This document shows, in pieces, positions 14,871-23,363 of a stretch of 57,356 bases of DNA. The stretch is from assembly GCA_945873145.1 (NCBI GenBank), contig CAMCBZ010000014.1, positions 1 through 57,356 of the forward strand, in the 5' to 3' direction. The position numbers and the translations under genes were made by a program. Origin of the DNA: an uncultured Prevotella sp. GTDB lineage: Bacteria > Bacteroidota > Bacteroidia > Bacteroidales > Bacteroidaceae. The notes below the pieces were generated by a model. That model made no database searches. It was not told the origin of the DNA and worked only from the letters and a program-made list of their open reading frames with translations. Position 1 is the stretch's first letter. Each line of letters opens with the position of its first letter.

Positions 14871-16409
14871 CTAAACGAGGATGGGGATGAGATAGATGGC
14901 CAGTGCCACGACGGTGACAATCGCAGTGCCCCATGCCCAAATCTTGTATTCCTTGTCGATATGCAACTTTTCAGTAGCTGTGGGCTCGTCGATCTCGCCA
15001 ATCTCCTCTTCGAGCGTCGGCATGACATCCTTATGGCCGCGTGTGTAGAGGAAGAAATAAGCTAAGGAAGCCACGCCGATGATGGCGGCGGTGATCAAAG
15101 CCATGCGGTCAGCGAAGCAGAGCATGAAGGCATAGACGACGATCGTGAACCAACTGCCGAGGACGCCCATCGGGGCTTTGTAGGGTCGCTTGAGGTCGGG
15201 GTATTTCTTCTTCAGTCCGAGATAAGCCAGACAGCCAATCATGTAGCACACAGCCAAAGAGATGAGTGACACCGAGGCGATGTAGGTAATGGAGTTTGTG
15301 GCGATGAGGATGAAGTTGATGATACCCACGAGGAGGATGGCGTTGTTGGGGGTGTTGAAGCGTGGACTGATCTTTCCGAGGAACTTCGGCAGGCTGTGGT
15401 CCTCAGCCATCGTGTAGATATAACGGGCAGGAGCGGCAATGCCGGGATTGATCGTGCTCAGGTCTCCACCGAAGGTGATGGCGATACAGAGCAGGATAAT
15501 GGGCGCGCCAACGAGTCCGGCTGCTTTCAGGCCCTCAGCATAAGGTGCGTCTGAGACTGCGATCATGCCGTAGAACTGCGGACTGACCAAAGCCACGAGG
15601 AACCACTGGAACAAAGCGTTGACAGCAAACACCAGGAACACGCTGAGCTTCAGCGCACGCGGCAAGGTGTACTGCGGGAACTTGGTCTCGCCACCTACCG
15701 AGCAGCAGGTCTCAAAACCGGTGTAGCACCACCACACGAGTCCGAAGATATACATCATCTCGTTGAACGGCGGCATCTTGTCCATGGTGAAGCCACCGAA
15801 ATAAGCTAAGTGTACATGAGGAATCATATAGCAGAACCACAGGATCGTCATGCCCCAGAAGAAGAAGATGAATCCGTTTTGCACCTTACCGCTCTGCTTG
15901 ATGCCAAGGCAGTTGACCACCAGGAAGATCGCCACAAGACTGCATGCGATCACACGGTCGTCGATCATGGAGATGTCTACACCCAAGGCGCTCATGAGTA
16001 TCTTGAAATAGTTGGAGAAAGCCAGCGTCTCGCCGGCCCCGATGCCGACCACCGAGATGATATACTGCCAACCGGCGATGATGGCCCACACCTTGTTGAG
16101 TCCACGCTTGGCGTAGTTGTATGTACCACCGGCCTCAGGCAGTACAGCTGCCATCTCGCCGTAGATCATACAGGGCCAGATGCTCACGAGCAGCGAGAGA
16201 AAGGTGAAGACGATGATCCAGGGGCCCACCAGTCCCACCTGCGCGCTGCCGCACGTGAAGATACCGACACCTACTACGGTGCCGATGGTCATGCCTATTG
16301 ATTCTTTGAGTCCCAGGACTCTTACCAGTCCCGGCGCTTTCGCTTGTACATGTGAGGCGGATGCTGTAGCTATAGTAGCGGCAACCGCTGTTGATGGGTT
16401 CGGCTTCAT
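14871..16409 (-). CDS. APC-family permease, probable ethanolamine importer
   Basis: A 512-residue amino acid-polyamine-organocation transporter with about 12 membrane helices. GLKESIGMTIGTVVGVGIFT is helix 1 with the GxGIF turn that binds the substrate's charged head group. YNYAKRGL and ETKFPQYTLPRAL follow as in the family. The last 40 residues are an acidic loop plus a final helix. It is first in a run with eutB and eutC, which makes ethanolamine the likely substrate. Related proteins carry glutamate/GABA or other amines, so the substrate is inferred from context. The ATG at 16409 was preferred over a TTG two codons earlier. The N-terminal 30 residues are Ala/Ser rich and unconserved. Confidence 0.85.
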   Translation of the reverse strand: MKPNPSTAVAATIATASASHVQAKAPGLVRVLGLKESIGMTIGTVVGVGIFTCGSAQVGLVGPWIIVFTFLSLLVSIWPCMIYGEMAAVLPEAGGTYNYAKRGLNKVWAIIAGWQYIISVVGIGAGETLAFSNYFKILMSALGVDISMIDDRVIACSLVAIFLVVNCLGIKQSGKVQNGFIFFFWGMTILWFCYMIPHVHLAYFGGFTMDKMPPFNEMMYIFGLVWWCYTGFETCCSVGGETKFPQYTLPRALKLSVFLVFAVNALFQWFLVALVSPQFYGMIAVSDAPYAEGLKAAGLVGAPIILLCIAITFGGDLSTINPGIAAPARYIYTMAEDHSLPKFLGKISPRFNTPNNAILLVGIINFILIATNSITYIASVSLISLAVCYMIGCLAYLGLKKKYPDLKRPYKAPMGVLGSWFTIVVYAFMLCFADRMALITAAIIGVASLAYFFLYTRGHKDVMPTLEEEIGEIDEPTATEKLHIDKEYKIWAWGTAIVTVVALAIYLIPILV

Positions 16410-16465
16410 AAGCAATAAGTTTTAATTCTTCCTACTTTTGTTATCACTAATTTATTATCCTGCTG

Positions 16466-16473
16466 CAAAAGTA
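16466..16473 (-). promoter_or_regulatory. -7 box for the ethanolamine genes
   Basis: TACTTTTG on the minus strand, fitting TAnnTTTG, with a TTG about 21 bp upstream. Transcription would start near 16459, 50 nt before the permease ATG. That leader is too short for a cobalamin riboswitch, and none was seen. Confidence 0.6.
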
Positions 16474-16697
16474 ATCAAATTGTCAGTAACACACAACTAT
16501 TAGTTACAATAAGTTTAATATAAAACTAATATTGCTTTCACTAAGCTTTGGAAAAGCGGAGTTAAAAGTAATATTGAAATGATTTATTGGGATAAAGCTT
16601 ACAGATTGACATATTATTGACCTATATCAATGACACAATGCTTTTCGTAACTACATAAGCATGAATGTGATGGAAGAGAGCGTTCGCTATTGGCCAT

Positions 16698-16790
16698 AAA
16701 ACAAAAAGCCATCCCTTTCTCACGAAAAGGATGGTCTGGATAGTTGAATAAAAAAGCTGTTGTAACTAACGAACGATATATATTTCTTTT
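16698..16790 (-). ncRNA. candidate small RNA of about 93 nt
   Basis: A complete transcription unit without a reading frame. The promoter (16797-16828) places the start near 16790. The transcript contains no ATG before an intrinsic terminator: CCATCC/GGATGG stem (16734-16729 with 16714-16709) extended by TTT/AAA, loop CGTGAG, then CTTTTTGTTTT on the minus strand. It lies between the ethanolamine genes and the polyene cluster and is unlike tRNA, 6S or a known riboswitch as far as can be judged by eye. A 5'-leader role is unlikely because the terminator lies about 290 bp before the permease gene. Confidence 0.6.
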
Positions 16791-16796
16791 CAGTTG

Positions 16797-16828
16797 CAAA
16801 GATAGGTATTTTAATTAATATACCCAAA
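16797..16828 (-). promoter_or_regulatory. perfect Bacteroidetes promoter for the small RNA
   Basis: On the minus strand TTTG (16828-16825), 20-bp spacer, TATCTTTG (16804-16797). Both boxes match the consensus. Confidence 0.8.
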
Positions 16829-16990
16829 TGTTCACATGTGAAAATATGATAAAATTCAGCCAAGGCGCATTTTTTATCAACAAACAATAACCAAATACTA
16901 CACAAAAGCGAGGAAACGGCAAAGAAAAGATTGAGAAGCCCTTTGGCGTCGCACCGTGAGTTGCAGAAGAAATAATTGTTGTTATTTTAT

Positions 16991-17021
16991 TTTGTATTTC
17001 CCTTAGTTTCCCGTAACTTTG
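16991..17021 (+). promoter_or_regulatory. perfect Bacteroidetes promoter for the polyene cluster
   Basis: TTTG (16991-16994), 19-bp spacer, TAACTTTG (17014-17021). Transcription would start near 17028, about 34 nt before the first cluster gene. No equally good promoter was found inside the cluster, so one long transcript is plausible. Confidence 0.85.
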
Positions 17022-17061
17022 CATAATCTTATATATAATATATGGTATAGCATACACAAAT

Positions 17062-17793
17062 ATGAAATATATCTTGGTTACTGGAGGCTCCCGCGGCATC
17101 GGCCGTGCCGTCTGCATACGGTTGGCACAGATGGGGCTGCCCATCATCATCAACTATCACAGCAACGAGGCGGCCGCCAAGGAGACGCAGCAACTGGTAG
17201 AGGCGCAGGGCGTGAATGCCGAACTGATGCCTTTTGACGTCTGTGACGAAGACCAGGTGAGCAAAGCACTCGACACCTGGGAGGACGCGCATCCCGACGA
17301 CTACATCTCTATCCTCGTCAACAATGCGGGCATCCGGCGCGACGGCGTGATGTTTATGATGAGCGACAACGACTGGCACGACGTGCTGCGCACCACGCTC
17401 GACGGCTTCTTCTTCCTCACCCGCCGCATCCTGAAACATGTCATGCCGCGCCATCACGAGGGCCGCATCATCAACATCGCCTCGCTCTCGGGCGTCAAGG
17501 GACTGCCCGGGCAGGCCAACTACAGCGCTGCGAAGGCCGGGCTCATCGGTGCCACGAAGGCACTCGCCCTGGAGACCGCCGCCCGCAACGTCACCGTCAA
17601 CGCCGTGGCACCGGGCTTTGTCGAGACCGACATGACGAAAGACCTCGACGAGGACGCGCTGAAGCAGATGATACCGATGAAGCGTTTCGCCAAGCCGGAA
17701 GAGATCGCTGAGGTCGTCGCCTTTCTCGCCTCACCGGGCGCCGCCTATATCACGGGTGAGGTCATCAACGTCAACGGCGGACTGTACACATAA
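17062..17793 (+). CDS. 3-oxoacyl-ACP reductase (FabG-like)
   Basis: A 243-residue short-chain dehydrogenase that would reduce the 3-keto group of the growing chain with NADPH. Visible: TGGSRGIGRA cofactor loop (7-16), NNAG (87-90), catalytic Ser141/143, Tyr154 and Lys158 (YSAAKAG), and VAPGFVETDM. It opens the polyene block and is followed by a ketosynthase, and so is more likely the dedicated ketoreductase of this pathway (counterpart of the ketoreductase in aryl-polyene clusters) than the housekeeping FabG. Confidence 0.93.
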   Translation: MKYILVTGGSRGIGRAVCIRLAQMGLPIIINYHSNEAAAKETQQLVEAQGVNAELMPFDVCDEDQVSKALDTWEDAHPDDYISILVNNAGIRRDGVMFMMSDNDWHDVLRTTLDGFFFLTRRILKHVMPRHHEGRIINIASLSGVKGLPGQANYSAAKAGLIGATKALALETAARNVTVNAVAPGFVETDMTKDLDEDALKQMIPMKRFAKPEEIAEVVAFLASPGAAYITGEVINVNGGLYT

Positions 17794-17858
17794 GCAGCAG
17801 GCGCCATCTCGTCGCTGTTCACACATCATCAACCAACGTAAATCATAGAAAATCCACA

Positions 17859-19085
17859 ATGCATAGAGTAGTCATCACCGGCATGGGCATCTGGTCATGC
17901 CTGGGTACCGACCTCGACAGCGTGACGCAGTCGCTCCACGACGGCAAGTCGGGTATCGGCATACAACCCGAACGACTGACCTACGGCTATCGCTCGGCAC
18001 TCACAGGTATCGTTCCCGAACCGGTCATCACCAAGAAAGACATTAACCGCCATACCCGCGCCGGTATGTCGGAAGAGGCGCGCTACGCCTATATGGCAAG
18101 CCGGCAGGCCTTCGCTCAAGCCGGCATCGACGATGCTTATCTGCTCGACAACGAAGTAGGCTGCATCTTTGGCAACGACTCGTCGGCCAAACCCGTCATC
18201 GAGGCCGCAAAGACGATGGACGAGAAACACGACACCGCCATGCTGGGATATGGCTGTGTATTCCAGTCGATGAACTCCACGGTGAACATGAACCTCAGCA
18301 CGATCTTCCACATCCGTGGCGTGAACTTCACCGTCAGCGCGGCATGCGCCAGTGGCAGCCACAGCATCGGACTGAGCTATATGCTCATCAAACAAGGCCT
18401 TCAGGACATGATCCTCTGCGGCGGCGCGCAGGAGACGAACTACTACGCCATGGCTTCCTTTGATGCCCTGAGCGCTTTCTCCATCCGCATGGATGATCCG
18501 ACGAAGGCCAGCAGACCCTTTGACCGCGACCGCGACGGACTGGTGCCCAGCGGTGGCGCCGCCGCGCTGGTGCTCGAAGACTATGACCATGCGGTGGCGC
18601 GCGGGGCGACCATCCTCGCCGAGGTCTGCGGCTACGGCTTCTCAAGCAACGGCGGCGGCATCTCCACGCCGAGCGACCAGGGCTGCCGCATCGCCATGCA
18701 GCGGGCCATGGACGACGCCGGAGTATCCGCCGACGACATCGACTATGTCAACGCCCACGCCACCTCGACACCGCAAGGCGACATGTACGAGGCACAGGCG
18801 CTGCGTGAGCTCTTCCTCGGAAAACACGCCCTGATCAGTTCCACGAAGTCTCTCACCGGTCACGAATGCTGGATGGCGGGAGCCAGCGAGGCGGTCTATT
18901 GCACGCTGATGATGCAGCACGGCTTCGTAGCGCCAAACCTTAACTTCGAGCATCCCGACGAATACAGTGAGGGACTCAACATCACACCCGTCACCGTGGA
19001 AACGCCTTTGAATACCGTGCTGAGCAATTCCTTCGGATTCGGAGGAACGAATTCGGCATTGGTGTTAAAAAAGCCTCACGCCTAA
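17859..19085 (+). CDS. beta-ketoacyl-ACP synthase (KAS I/II type)
   Basis: A 408-residue condensing enzyme with a full catalytic triad: Cys163 (ACASGSHSIG), His near 303 (NAHATSTPQGD) and His near 340 (TKSLTGHECW). Ends FGFGGTNSALVLKK as usual. The last residues PHA come from GCCTCACGCC, which looks like the start of the C-rich repeat that follows. It would elongate or start the polyene chain by decarboxylative condensation of malonyl-ACP. 65 bp separate it from the ketoreductase gene. Confidence 0.92.
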   Translation: MHRVVITGMGIWSCLGTDLDSVTQSLHDGKSGIGIQPERLTYGYRSALTGIVPEPVITKKDINRHTRAGMSEEARYAYMASRQAFAQAGIDDAYLLDNEVGCIFGNDSSAKPVIEAAKTMDEKHDTAMLGYGCVFQSMNSTVNMNLSTIFHIRGVNFTVSAACASGSHSIGLSYMLIKQGLQDMILCGGAQETNYYAMASFDALSAFSIRMDDPTKASRPFDRDRDGLVPSGGAAALVLEDYDHAVARGATILAEVCGYGFSSNGGGISTPSDQGCRIAMQRAMDDAGVSADDIDYVNAHATSTPQGDMYEAQALRELFLGKHALISSTKSLTGHECWMAGASEAVYCTLMMQHGFVAPNLNFEHPDEYSEGLNITPVTVETPLNTVLSNSFGFGGTNSALVLKKPHA

Positions 19086-19113
19086 GACGGGCCGACCAAC
19101 CAAAACCTCTACA

Positions 19114-19183
19114 GCCTCACCCCCTTAGCCCTCTCCAAAGACAAAGCCTCACCCCCTTACCCCTCTCCAAAGGAGAGGGGAGT
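19114..19183 (+). repeat. C-rich 3'-end repeat after the first ketosynthase
   Basis: Two GCCTCACCCCCTTA starts, the second with CCCCTCTCC-AAA-GGAGAGGGG. It begins 28 bp after the ketosynthase stop, in the gene's direction. The rest of the 263-bp gap to 19349 shows nothing clear. Confidence 0.85.
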
Positions 19184-19348
19184 GATATGCTTCAAGAAAC
19201 CAAGTAAAAAAAACAGGGTGGAAAGGAACAGCCGGAAAAAAGAGAGCTACAACAAGCAAGGATGGCGTTGAGGGCATCGGAAGGCAACATCACCGGCAGC
19301 CGAGTGCAACATACAGATTAAAAGGATAAATCATAAAAAGGAAAGAAG

Positions 19349-19876
19349 ATGAAGCGATTGTTATTTGTCATGCAGCTGTTGCTCTTATGCAGCACGCTGG
19401 CACTTGCAAAGCCCAATATCGGGCTCGGCATTCTGAAAGGACAGCACCGCATACAGTGGCAGATGGACTGGACACAGCTGACCATCGAGGGCATGAAACC
19501 CAAAGAATGGTTGGAATTCCGCCAGGCCGAGCAACCGGAGTACGATGCGAAATATGAGCTGGAGAGTCAGCTCAAGCCACGCATCCTCGATATGGTGGCC
19601 GGAGCGAATGATAAGCTGATGGGCCATCAGATGATTCTCTGCAGCGACAGCGACTGTGTCTACACGATCGTCTTGCAGCCTGTCAGCGTCAGCAAGAAGG
19701 GCAACTGCACCGTGAAATGCTTCGTCAAGGAGACGCAGAGCGGCAAACAGGTCTACGAATTCTTTGTTCTGGGCCGCGGCGGTGTCTTCGGCTCGATGAG
19801 CAACCTGTGGGGCGACGGCTTTCAAAACGCCGGGCGACGCATGGGCAAGATGATCCTTGACGGAGTGAGACAATGA
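19349..19876 (+). CDS. exported hypothetical protein in the polyene cluster
   Basis: 175 residues, signal peptide 1-20 (LFVMQLLLLCSTLALA), then a mixed alpha/beta region with two Cys in CSDSDC (about 93-98) and CTVKC (about 117-121), and a Gly-rich end (GRGGVFGSMSNLWGDGF). No family recognised. Position between the ketosynthase and the methyltransferase suggests a periplasmic or envelope helper of the same pathway, but nothing in the sequence fixes a function. The Cys pairs might form disulfides outside the cytoplasm. Confidence 0.7.
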   Translation: MKRLLFVMQLLLLCSTLALAKPNIGLGILKGQHRIQWQMDWTQLTIEGMKPKEWLEFRQAEQPEYDAKYELESQLKPRILDMVAGANDKLMGHQMILCSDSDCVYTIVLQPVSVSKKGNCTVKCFVKETQSGKQVYEFFVLGRGGVFGSMSNLWGDGFQNAGRRMGKMILDGVRQ

Positions 19877-19996
19877 CAGCTGGGCGAAGAAACCATGGGA
19901 TTCAAGGCGTGAACTGCAACACTTCAATGTTTAGCGACCCAGGCTTCAAGGCTCGACACACAATATTCGTAACGCCACATCATAGAATATCATCCT

Positions 19997-21109
19997 ATGC
20001 ATCTGTCTGACAGTTTAAAAGAAAGATACCCCCGTGAGCATCTCAGCGCCCGCGAGGCCCAGCGACTGGCCGAATTCATCGCTTGGGGACCGGCGATTTT
20101 TCAGGCATCACGGCTGATGGTGAACTTCGGCATCCTCGACCTCTTGCGCGACAGCGAGCAAGGACTCACACGCCAGGAAATCGTGGAGAAGACCCGTCTG
20201 AGCGACTATGCCGTGAAGTGCCTGTTGGAGGCTTCGCTGTCCATCGGCACCGTGCTCGTCAATCCCGACAACGACCGCTATACGCTCTCGAAGACGGGAT
20301 GGTTTCTGCTCAACGATCCGGCCACACGCGTGAACCTCAATTTCAACCACGACGTGAACTATGAAGGCTGGTTCCACCTTGAGGAGTCGCTCCGTAACGG
20401 CAAGCCTGAAGGCCTGCGCCACTTCGGATCATGGCCCACCATCTACGAGGGCTTGTCGTCACTGCCCGCCGAGGTGCAGAAGAGTTGGTTTGGCTTTGAC
20501 CATTTCTACAGCGATTCCTCGTTCCCCGACGCCCTGCGGATCGTCTTCGACGAGCACCACGTGCACACACTCTACGACGTCGGCGGCAACACGGGCAAGT
20601 GGGCGCTGCGCTGTGTAGGCCATAGTGCGGAAGCCCGCGTCACTGTCCTCGACCTGCCACAACAGATCGGACTGATGCAGGAAAACATCCAAGGACAGCC
20701 CGGCAGCGACCGCATCACGGGCTACCCTATCGACCTGCTCGATGAGCAACAGGCGTTCCCCCTGATGGACGACGGCCCCGACGCCATCTGGATGAGTCAG
20801 TTTCTCGACTGCTTCAGCATGCCGCAGATCGTCAGCATCCTCCGTCGTGCCGCCAAGGCCATGAAGCCACAGACACGCCTCTACATCATGGAGACGCTCT
20901 GGGACCGACAGAAATATGAGCCCGCCACGCTGTGCCTGACGCTCACCTCGCTCTACTTCACCGCCCTGGCCAACGGCAATTCCAAGATGTACAACACCGA
21001 GGACATGGAGCAGTGTATCCACGAGGCCGGACTGGAAATAGAGAACATTCACGACCACCTCGGCCAAGGTCACTCGATCATCGTGGTCAGACAACCCAAA
21101 GAGAAATAA
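19997..21109 (+). CDS. SAM-dependent O-methyltransferase
   Basis: 370 residues. N-terminal winged-helix dimerisation part (about 30-110: ILDLLRDSEQGLTRQEIV) followed by a class I methyltransferase fold with motif I YDVGGNTGKWALRC (about 195-210), an acidic residue ending strand 2 (VTVLDLPQQ), and DAIWMSQFLDCFS. This plant-OMT/polyketide-OMT type architecture is found in aryl-polyene and flexirubin clusters, where it methylates the aromatic head group. If the product here is not aromatic, a carboxyl or enol oxygen is another possible target. It lies 13 bp before the carrier protein gene. Confidence 0.85.
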   Translation: MHLSDSLKERYPREHLSAREAQRLAEFIAWGPAIFQASRLMVNFGILDLLRDSEQGLTRQEIVEKTRLSDYAVKCLLEASLSIGTVLVNPDNDRYTLSKTGWFLLNDPATRVNLNFNHDVNYEGWFHLEESLRNGKPEGLRHFGSWPTIYEGLSSLPAEVQKSWFGFDHFYSDSSFPDALRIVFDEHHVHTLYDVGGNTGKWALRCVGHSAEARVTVLDLPQQIGLMQENIQGQPGSDRITGYPIDLLDEQQAFPLMDDGPDAIWMSQFLDCFSMPQIVSILRRAAKAMKPQTRLYIMETLWDRQKYEPATLCLTLTSLYFTALANGNSKMYNTEDMEQCIHEAGLEIENIHDHLGQGHSIIVVRQPKEK

Positions 21110-21122
21110 CATTCAATCATTT

Positions 21123-21365
21123 ATGGAAAGAAAAGAAATAGAAGAGAAAGTAAGAAACTTCATGGTCGACGAACTGGAAATCGACGAGGAAAAAATCAAA
21201 CCGGAGGCTAAGCTCAAGGACGACCTGGGCATTGACAGCCTCGACTTTGTCGACATCGTCGTCATCGTGGAGAAGAACTTTGGCTTTAAGATCAAGCCCG
21301 AAGAGATGAAAGGTGTGGTGACGCTGAAGGATTTCTGCGACTACATCGAGACAAAAGTGGGATAA
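21123..21365 (+). CDS. acyl carrier protein 1
   Basis: 80 residues, four-helix carrier with the phosphopantetheine serine in DLGIDSLDFVDIV (about Ser38). Acidic. It carries the growing chain. A second carrier at 25243 differs in sequence, so the two may serve different stages (starter or elongation), as reported for paired carriers in aryl-polyene pathways. Confidence 0.93.
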   Translation: MERKEIEEKVRNFMVDELEIDEEKIKPEAKLKDDLGIDSLDFVDIVVIVEKNFGFKIKPEEMKGVVTLKDFCDYIETKVG

Positions 21366-21392
21366 GCCAAACACAGCTTGGAGCTCAGCGAA

Positions 21393-22307
21393 ATGCAGAA
21401 GCAAGCACACGCCGGCGCGTCGGCACAGCAGTGGAAGGGCAACACCTTCGGCACGGAACGTATGCTCCGGTGGCTCATCGTGGTGTTGCGCCACAGTCCG
21501 GTGACGGTCTGGTACGCCTTCGCGGCAGTCTTTGTGGTTCCGTTTTGCCTGATCTTCTCTCCCGGCGCGCATTGTGCCTACCGCTATTTCCGTCGCCGCT
21601 GGCAGGCGGGCAGGCTGCGGGCAGTGTGGCAGACCTATGTCAACCACGTCTACTTCTCGCAAGTAGTCATCGACAAATTCGCGCTCTATGCCGGCAAACG
21701 CCTCGGACTGAAAGTCGAAGGATACGATGCTTTCAAACAGTTATCCGCCCGTCAGGAGGGTTTCGTCATGCTCAGCGCACACATTGGATGCTTCGAGATG
21801 GCAGGCTATGAGCTGATCTCTGACCGCAAGCCTTTCAACGCGCTCGTCTACGGCGGCGAGAAGAGCACGGTGATGGCCGGGCGCCAGCAGGTCTTCGCGG
21901 CTACGAACATCCACATGATACCGACGAGCAGCGACATGAGCCACCTCTTTGCCATCGACCGCGCGCTGTCCTCGGGTGAGATCGTCAGCATTGCCGCTGA
22001 CCGCGTCTTCGGGTCTCCGCGTACGGTCACGGTGTCGCTGTTGGGCCACACGGCCACCCTGCCGCAAGGTCCCTTTGCCGTCCCGGCTATGCGTGGCCTC
22101 TCCGTCATCGCCGTCAACGTGATGAAGACGAGTCTGCATGGCTACACGGCTTACGTCACTCCACTCGACTACGACCGTCAGGCTCTGCGCAAGCAACAGA
22201 TCCGTCAGCTCGCCGACGCCTATGCCGCCGAGCTCGACAAACAGCTCCACCACTATCCCACGCAGTGGTACAACTACTTCGACTTTTGGCAAGAAGACCG
22301 GCAATAA
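21393..22307 (+). CDS. LpxL/HtrB-like lipid acyltransferase
   Basis: 304 residues from the ATG at 21393 (a TTG 15 bp upstream is possible). Family signs: QWKGNTFG start, one membrane helix (YAFAAVFVVPFCLIF), and the HIGCFEMAG segment that corresponds to the HX4(D/E) catalytic motif of lysophospholipid/lipid A acyltransferases. It would move an acyl chain from carrier protein onto a lipid acceptor at the inner membrane. Its place inside the polyene block makes the polyene chain the likely donor rather than a lipid A fatty acid. Confidence 0.85.
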   Translation: MQKQAHAGASAQQWKGNTFGTERMLRWLIVVLRHSPVTVWYAFAAVFVVPFCLIFSPGAHCAYRYFRRRWQAGRLRAVWQTYVNHVYFSQVVIDKFALYAGKRLGLKVEGYDAFKQLSARQEGFVMLSAHIGCFEMAGYELISDRKPFNALVYGGEKSTVMAGRQQVFAATNIHMIPTSSDMSHLFAIDRALSSGEIVSIAADRVFGSPRTVTVSLLGHTATLPQGPFAVPAMRGLSVIAVNVMKTSLHGYTAYVTPLDYDRQALRKQQIRQLADAYAAELDKQLHHYPTQWYNYFDFWQEDRQ

Positions 22308-22319
22308 CCTCTTCTCACC

Positions 22320-22817
22320 ATGAGCCCATCATCAAGAAACGAGAAAACACTGATGAATACAGACTCGACAGACTATTCCCATCCCACGGAGACCCTGCTG
22401 CGCAGCATCGACGTGCATACGCTGTTGCCGCAACAGGAGCCTTTCGTCATGGTTAGCACACTGGCACATTTCGACGAGACCACCACGGCAACAGAGACTT
22501 TGGTGCGACCCGACAACCTCTTCGTCGACAACGGAGTGCTGCGCACGACGGGCATGATCGAAAACATTGCGCAGACCTGCGCCGCACGCATCGGATACTA
22601 CAACAAATATATCCTAAAGGCTGGCGTGCAGATTGGCGTGATCGGTGCCGTGAGAAAGATGAAGGTGAGCGGGCATCCCCATGTCGGACAGCAGTTCTGG
22701 ACTACCGTGACCGTAGTAGAAGAACTTCTCGGCATGACACTCGCCAATGCGGAAATCACCTGCGAGGGCAAGACGCTGGCTACAGCACAGATCAAACTGG
22801 CCGTCAAGGAACAGTAA
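22320..22817 (+). CDS. hotdog-fold 3-hydroxyacyl-ACP dehydratase-like protein 1
   Basis: 165 residues. Hotdog fold related to FabZ/FabA: LLPQQEPFVMVSTL, RTTGMIENIAQTCAARIG, and a long beta segment. The usual catalytic His in the HxFP-type loop is replaced here by the QQEPF segment, which resembles the divergent dehydratases of aryl-polyene clusters. The first 18 residues are polar and may not be needed; Met12 is another possible start. It would remove water to form trans double bonds. It is 12 bp downstream of the acyltransferase gene. Confidence 0.75.
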   Translation: MSPSSRNEKTLMNTDSTDYSHPTETLLRSIDVHTLLPQQEPFVMVSTLAHFDETTTATETLVRPDNLFVDNGVLRTTGMIENIAQTCAARIGYYNKYILKAGVQIGVIGAVRKMKVSGHPHVGQQFWTTVTVVEELLGMTLANAEITCEGKTLATAQIKLAVKEQ

Positions 22818-22889
22818 ACTTGCTTACTCTTACTGCCAACAGAGGCTTTTCGCGGCAACAAAAAGATGCAGGATGATGCCGCGGAAATG

Positions 22890-22912
22890 CTTATATATAT
22901 AATAAGGTGTAG
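22890..22912 (+). repeat. TATATAATAAGGTGTAG leader motif, copy 2
   Basis: CTTATATATATAATAAGGTGTAG, 5-27 bp before the thioesterase ATG. CTTAT and ATAAG can pair. Same core as 2786-2804, 33918-33937 and 49899-49918. Confidence 0.6.
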
Positions 22913-22916
22913 ATAA

Positions 22917-23363
22917 ATGAAAGAAATACTCAAAGGCCTCAAGGAGCTCAGGGCGTCGAAGACTTTCGACATCCGCTTCAGTGAGGTGGACTCGATGAAC
23001 GTGGTGTGGCACGGCTCCTACGCGCTCTATCTCGAAGACGCGCGTGAGGCCTTCGGCGCAAAATACGGACTTGACTATATGAACTATTTCCACCACCACT
23101 GCTATGCGCCGATTGTGGAGGAGACGATCCGCTACCACAAGCCGCTGCGCTATGGCAGCAAGCCACGCATCGACATCATCTACCGCCCCACGATCGCCGC
23201 GAAGGTCATCTTCGACTATGAGATCTACGACACCGTGAGCGGTGATCTCATGGCCACGGGCCACTCCGTGCAGGCATTTATCGACACTGATTATCAAATC
23301 ATTCTGTATCGTCCTGCGTTCTATCAGGCGTGGCAGAAGCAATGGGGAGTGTTTGCGGAATGA
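22917..23363 (+). CDS. acyl-CoA/ACP thioesterase (4HBT hotdog family)
   Basis: 148 residues. The segment FSEVDSMNVVWHGSYALYLEDAR matches the 4-hydroxybenzoyl-CoA thioesterase pattern with its active-site Asp (here in EVDSMNVVWH) and conserved WH. Aryl-polyene clusters carry a thioesterase of this type, proposed to release or proofread chains. Its stop overlaps the start of the next ketosynthase by 4 bp (ATGA), implying translational coupling. Confidence 0.88.
   Translation: MKEILKGLKELRASKTFDIRFSEVDSMNVVWHGSYALYLEDAREAFGAKYGLDYMNYFHHHCYAPIVEETIRYHKPLRYGSKPRIDIIYRPTIAAKVIFDYEIYDTVSGDLMATGHSVQAFIDTDYQIILYRPAFYQAWQKQWGVFAE

Larger units (their letters stand above)
16416..17061. other. 646-bp divergent intergenic region
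   Basis: No protein gene supported. Contents from left: permease leader and -7 box (16466-16473), an AT-rich stretch, a candidate minus-strand small RNA with terminator and promoter (16698-16828), and the promoter of the polyene cluster (16991-17021). Short minus-strand frames at 16614-16905 lie across the RNA and its promoter and were not accepted. Confidence 0.65.

Noticed and set aside
16410..16465. Possible cobalamin riboswitch before the ethanolamine permease
   Set aside because: The leader predicted from the -7 box is only about 50 nt, and no B12-box-like sequence is visible.
16614..16905. Two short overlapping minus-strand frames
   Set aside because: They cover the small-RNA promoter and terminator, so they cannot be translated from that transcript as a whole; no start signal.
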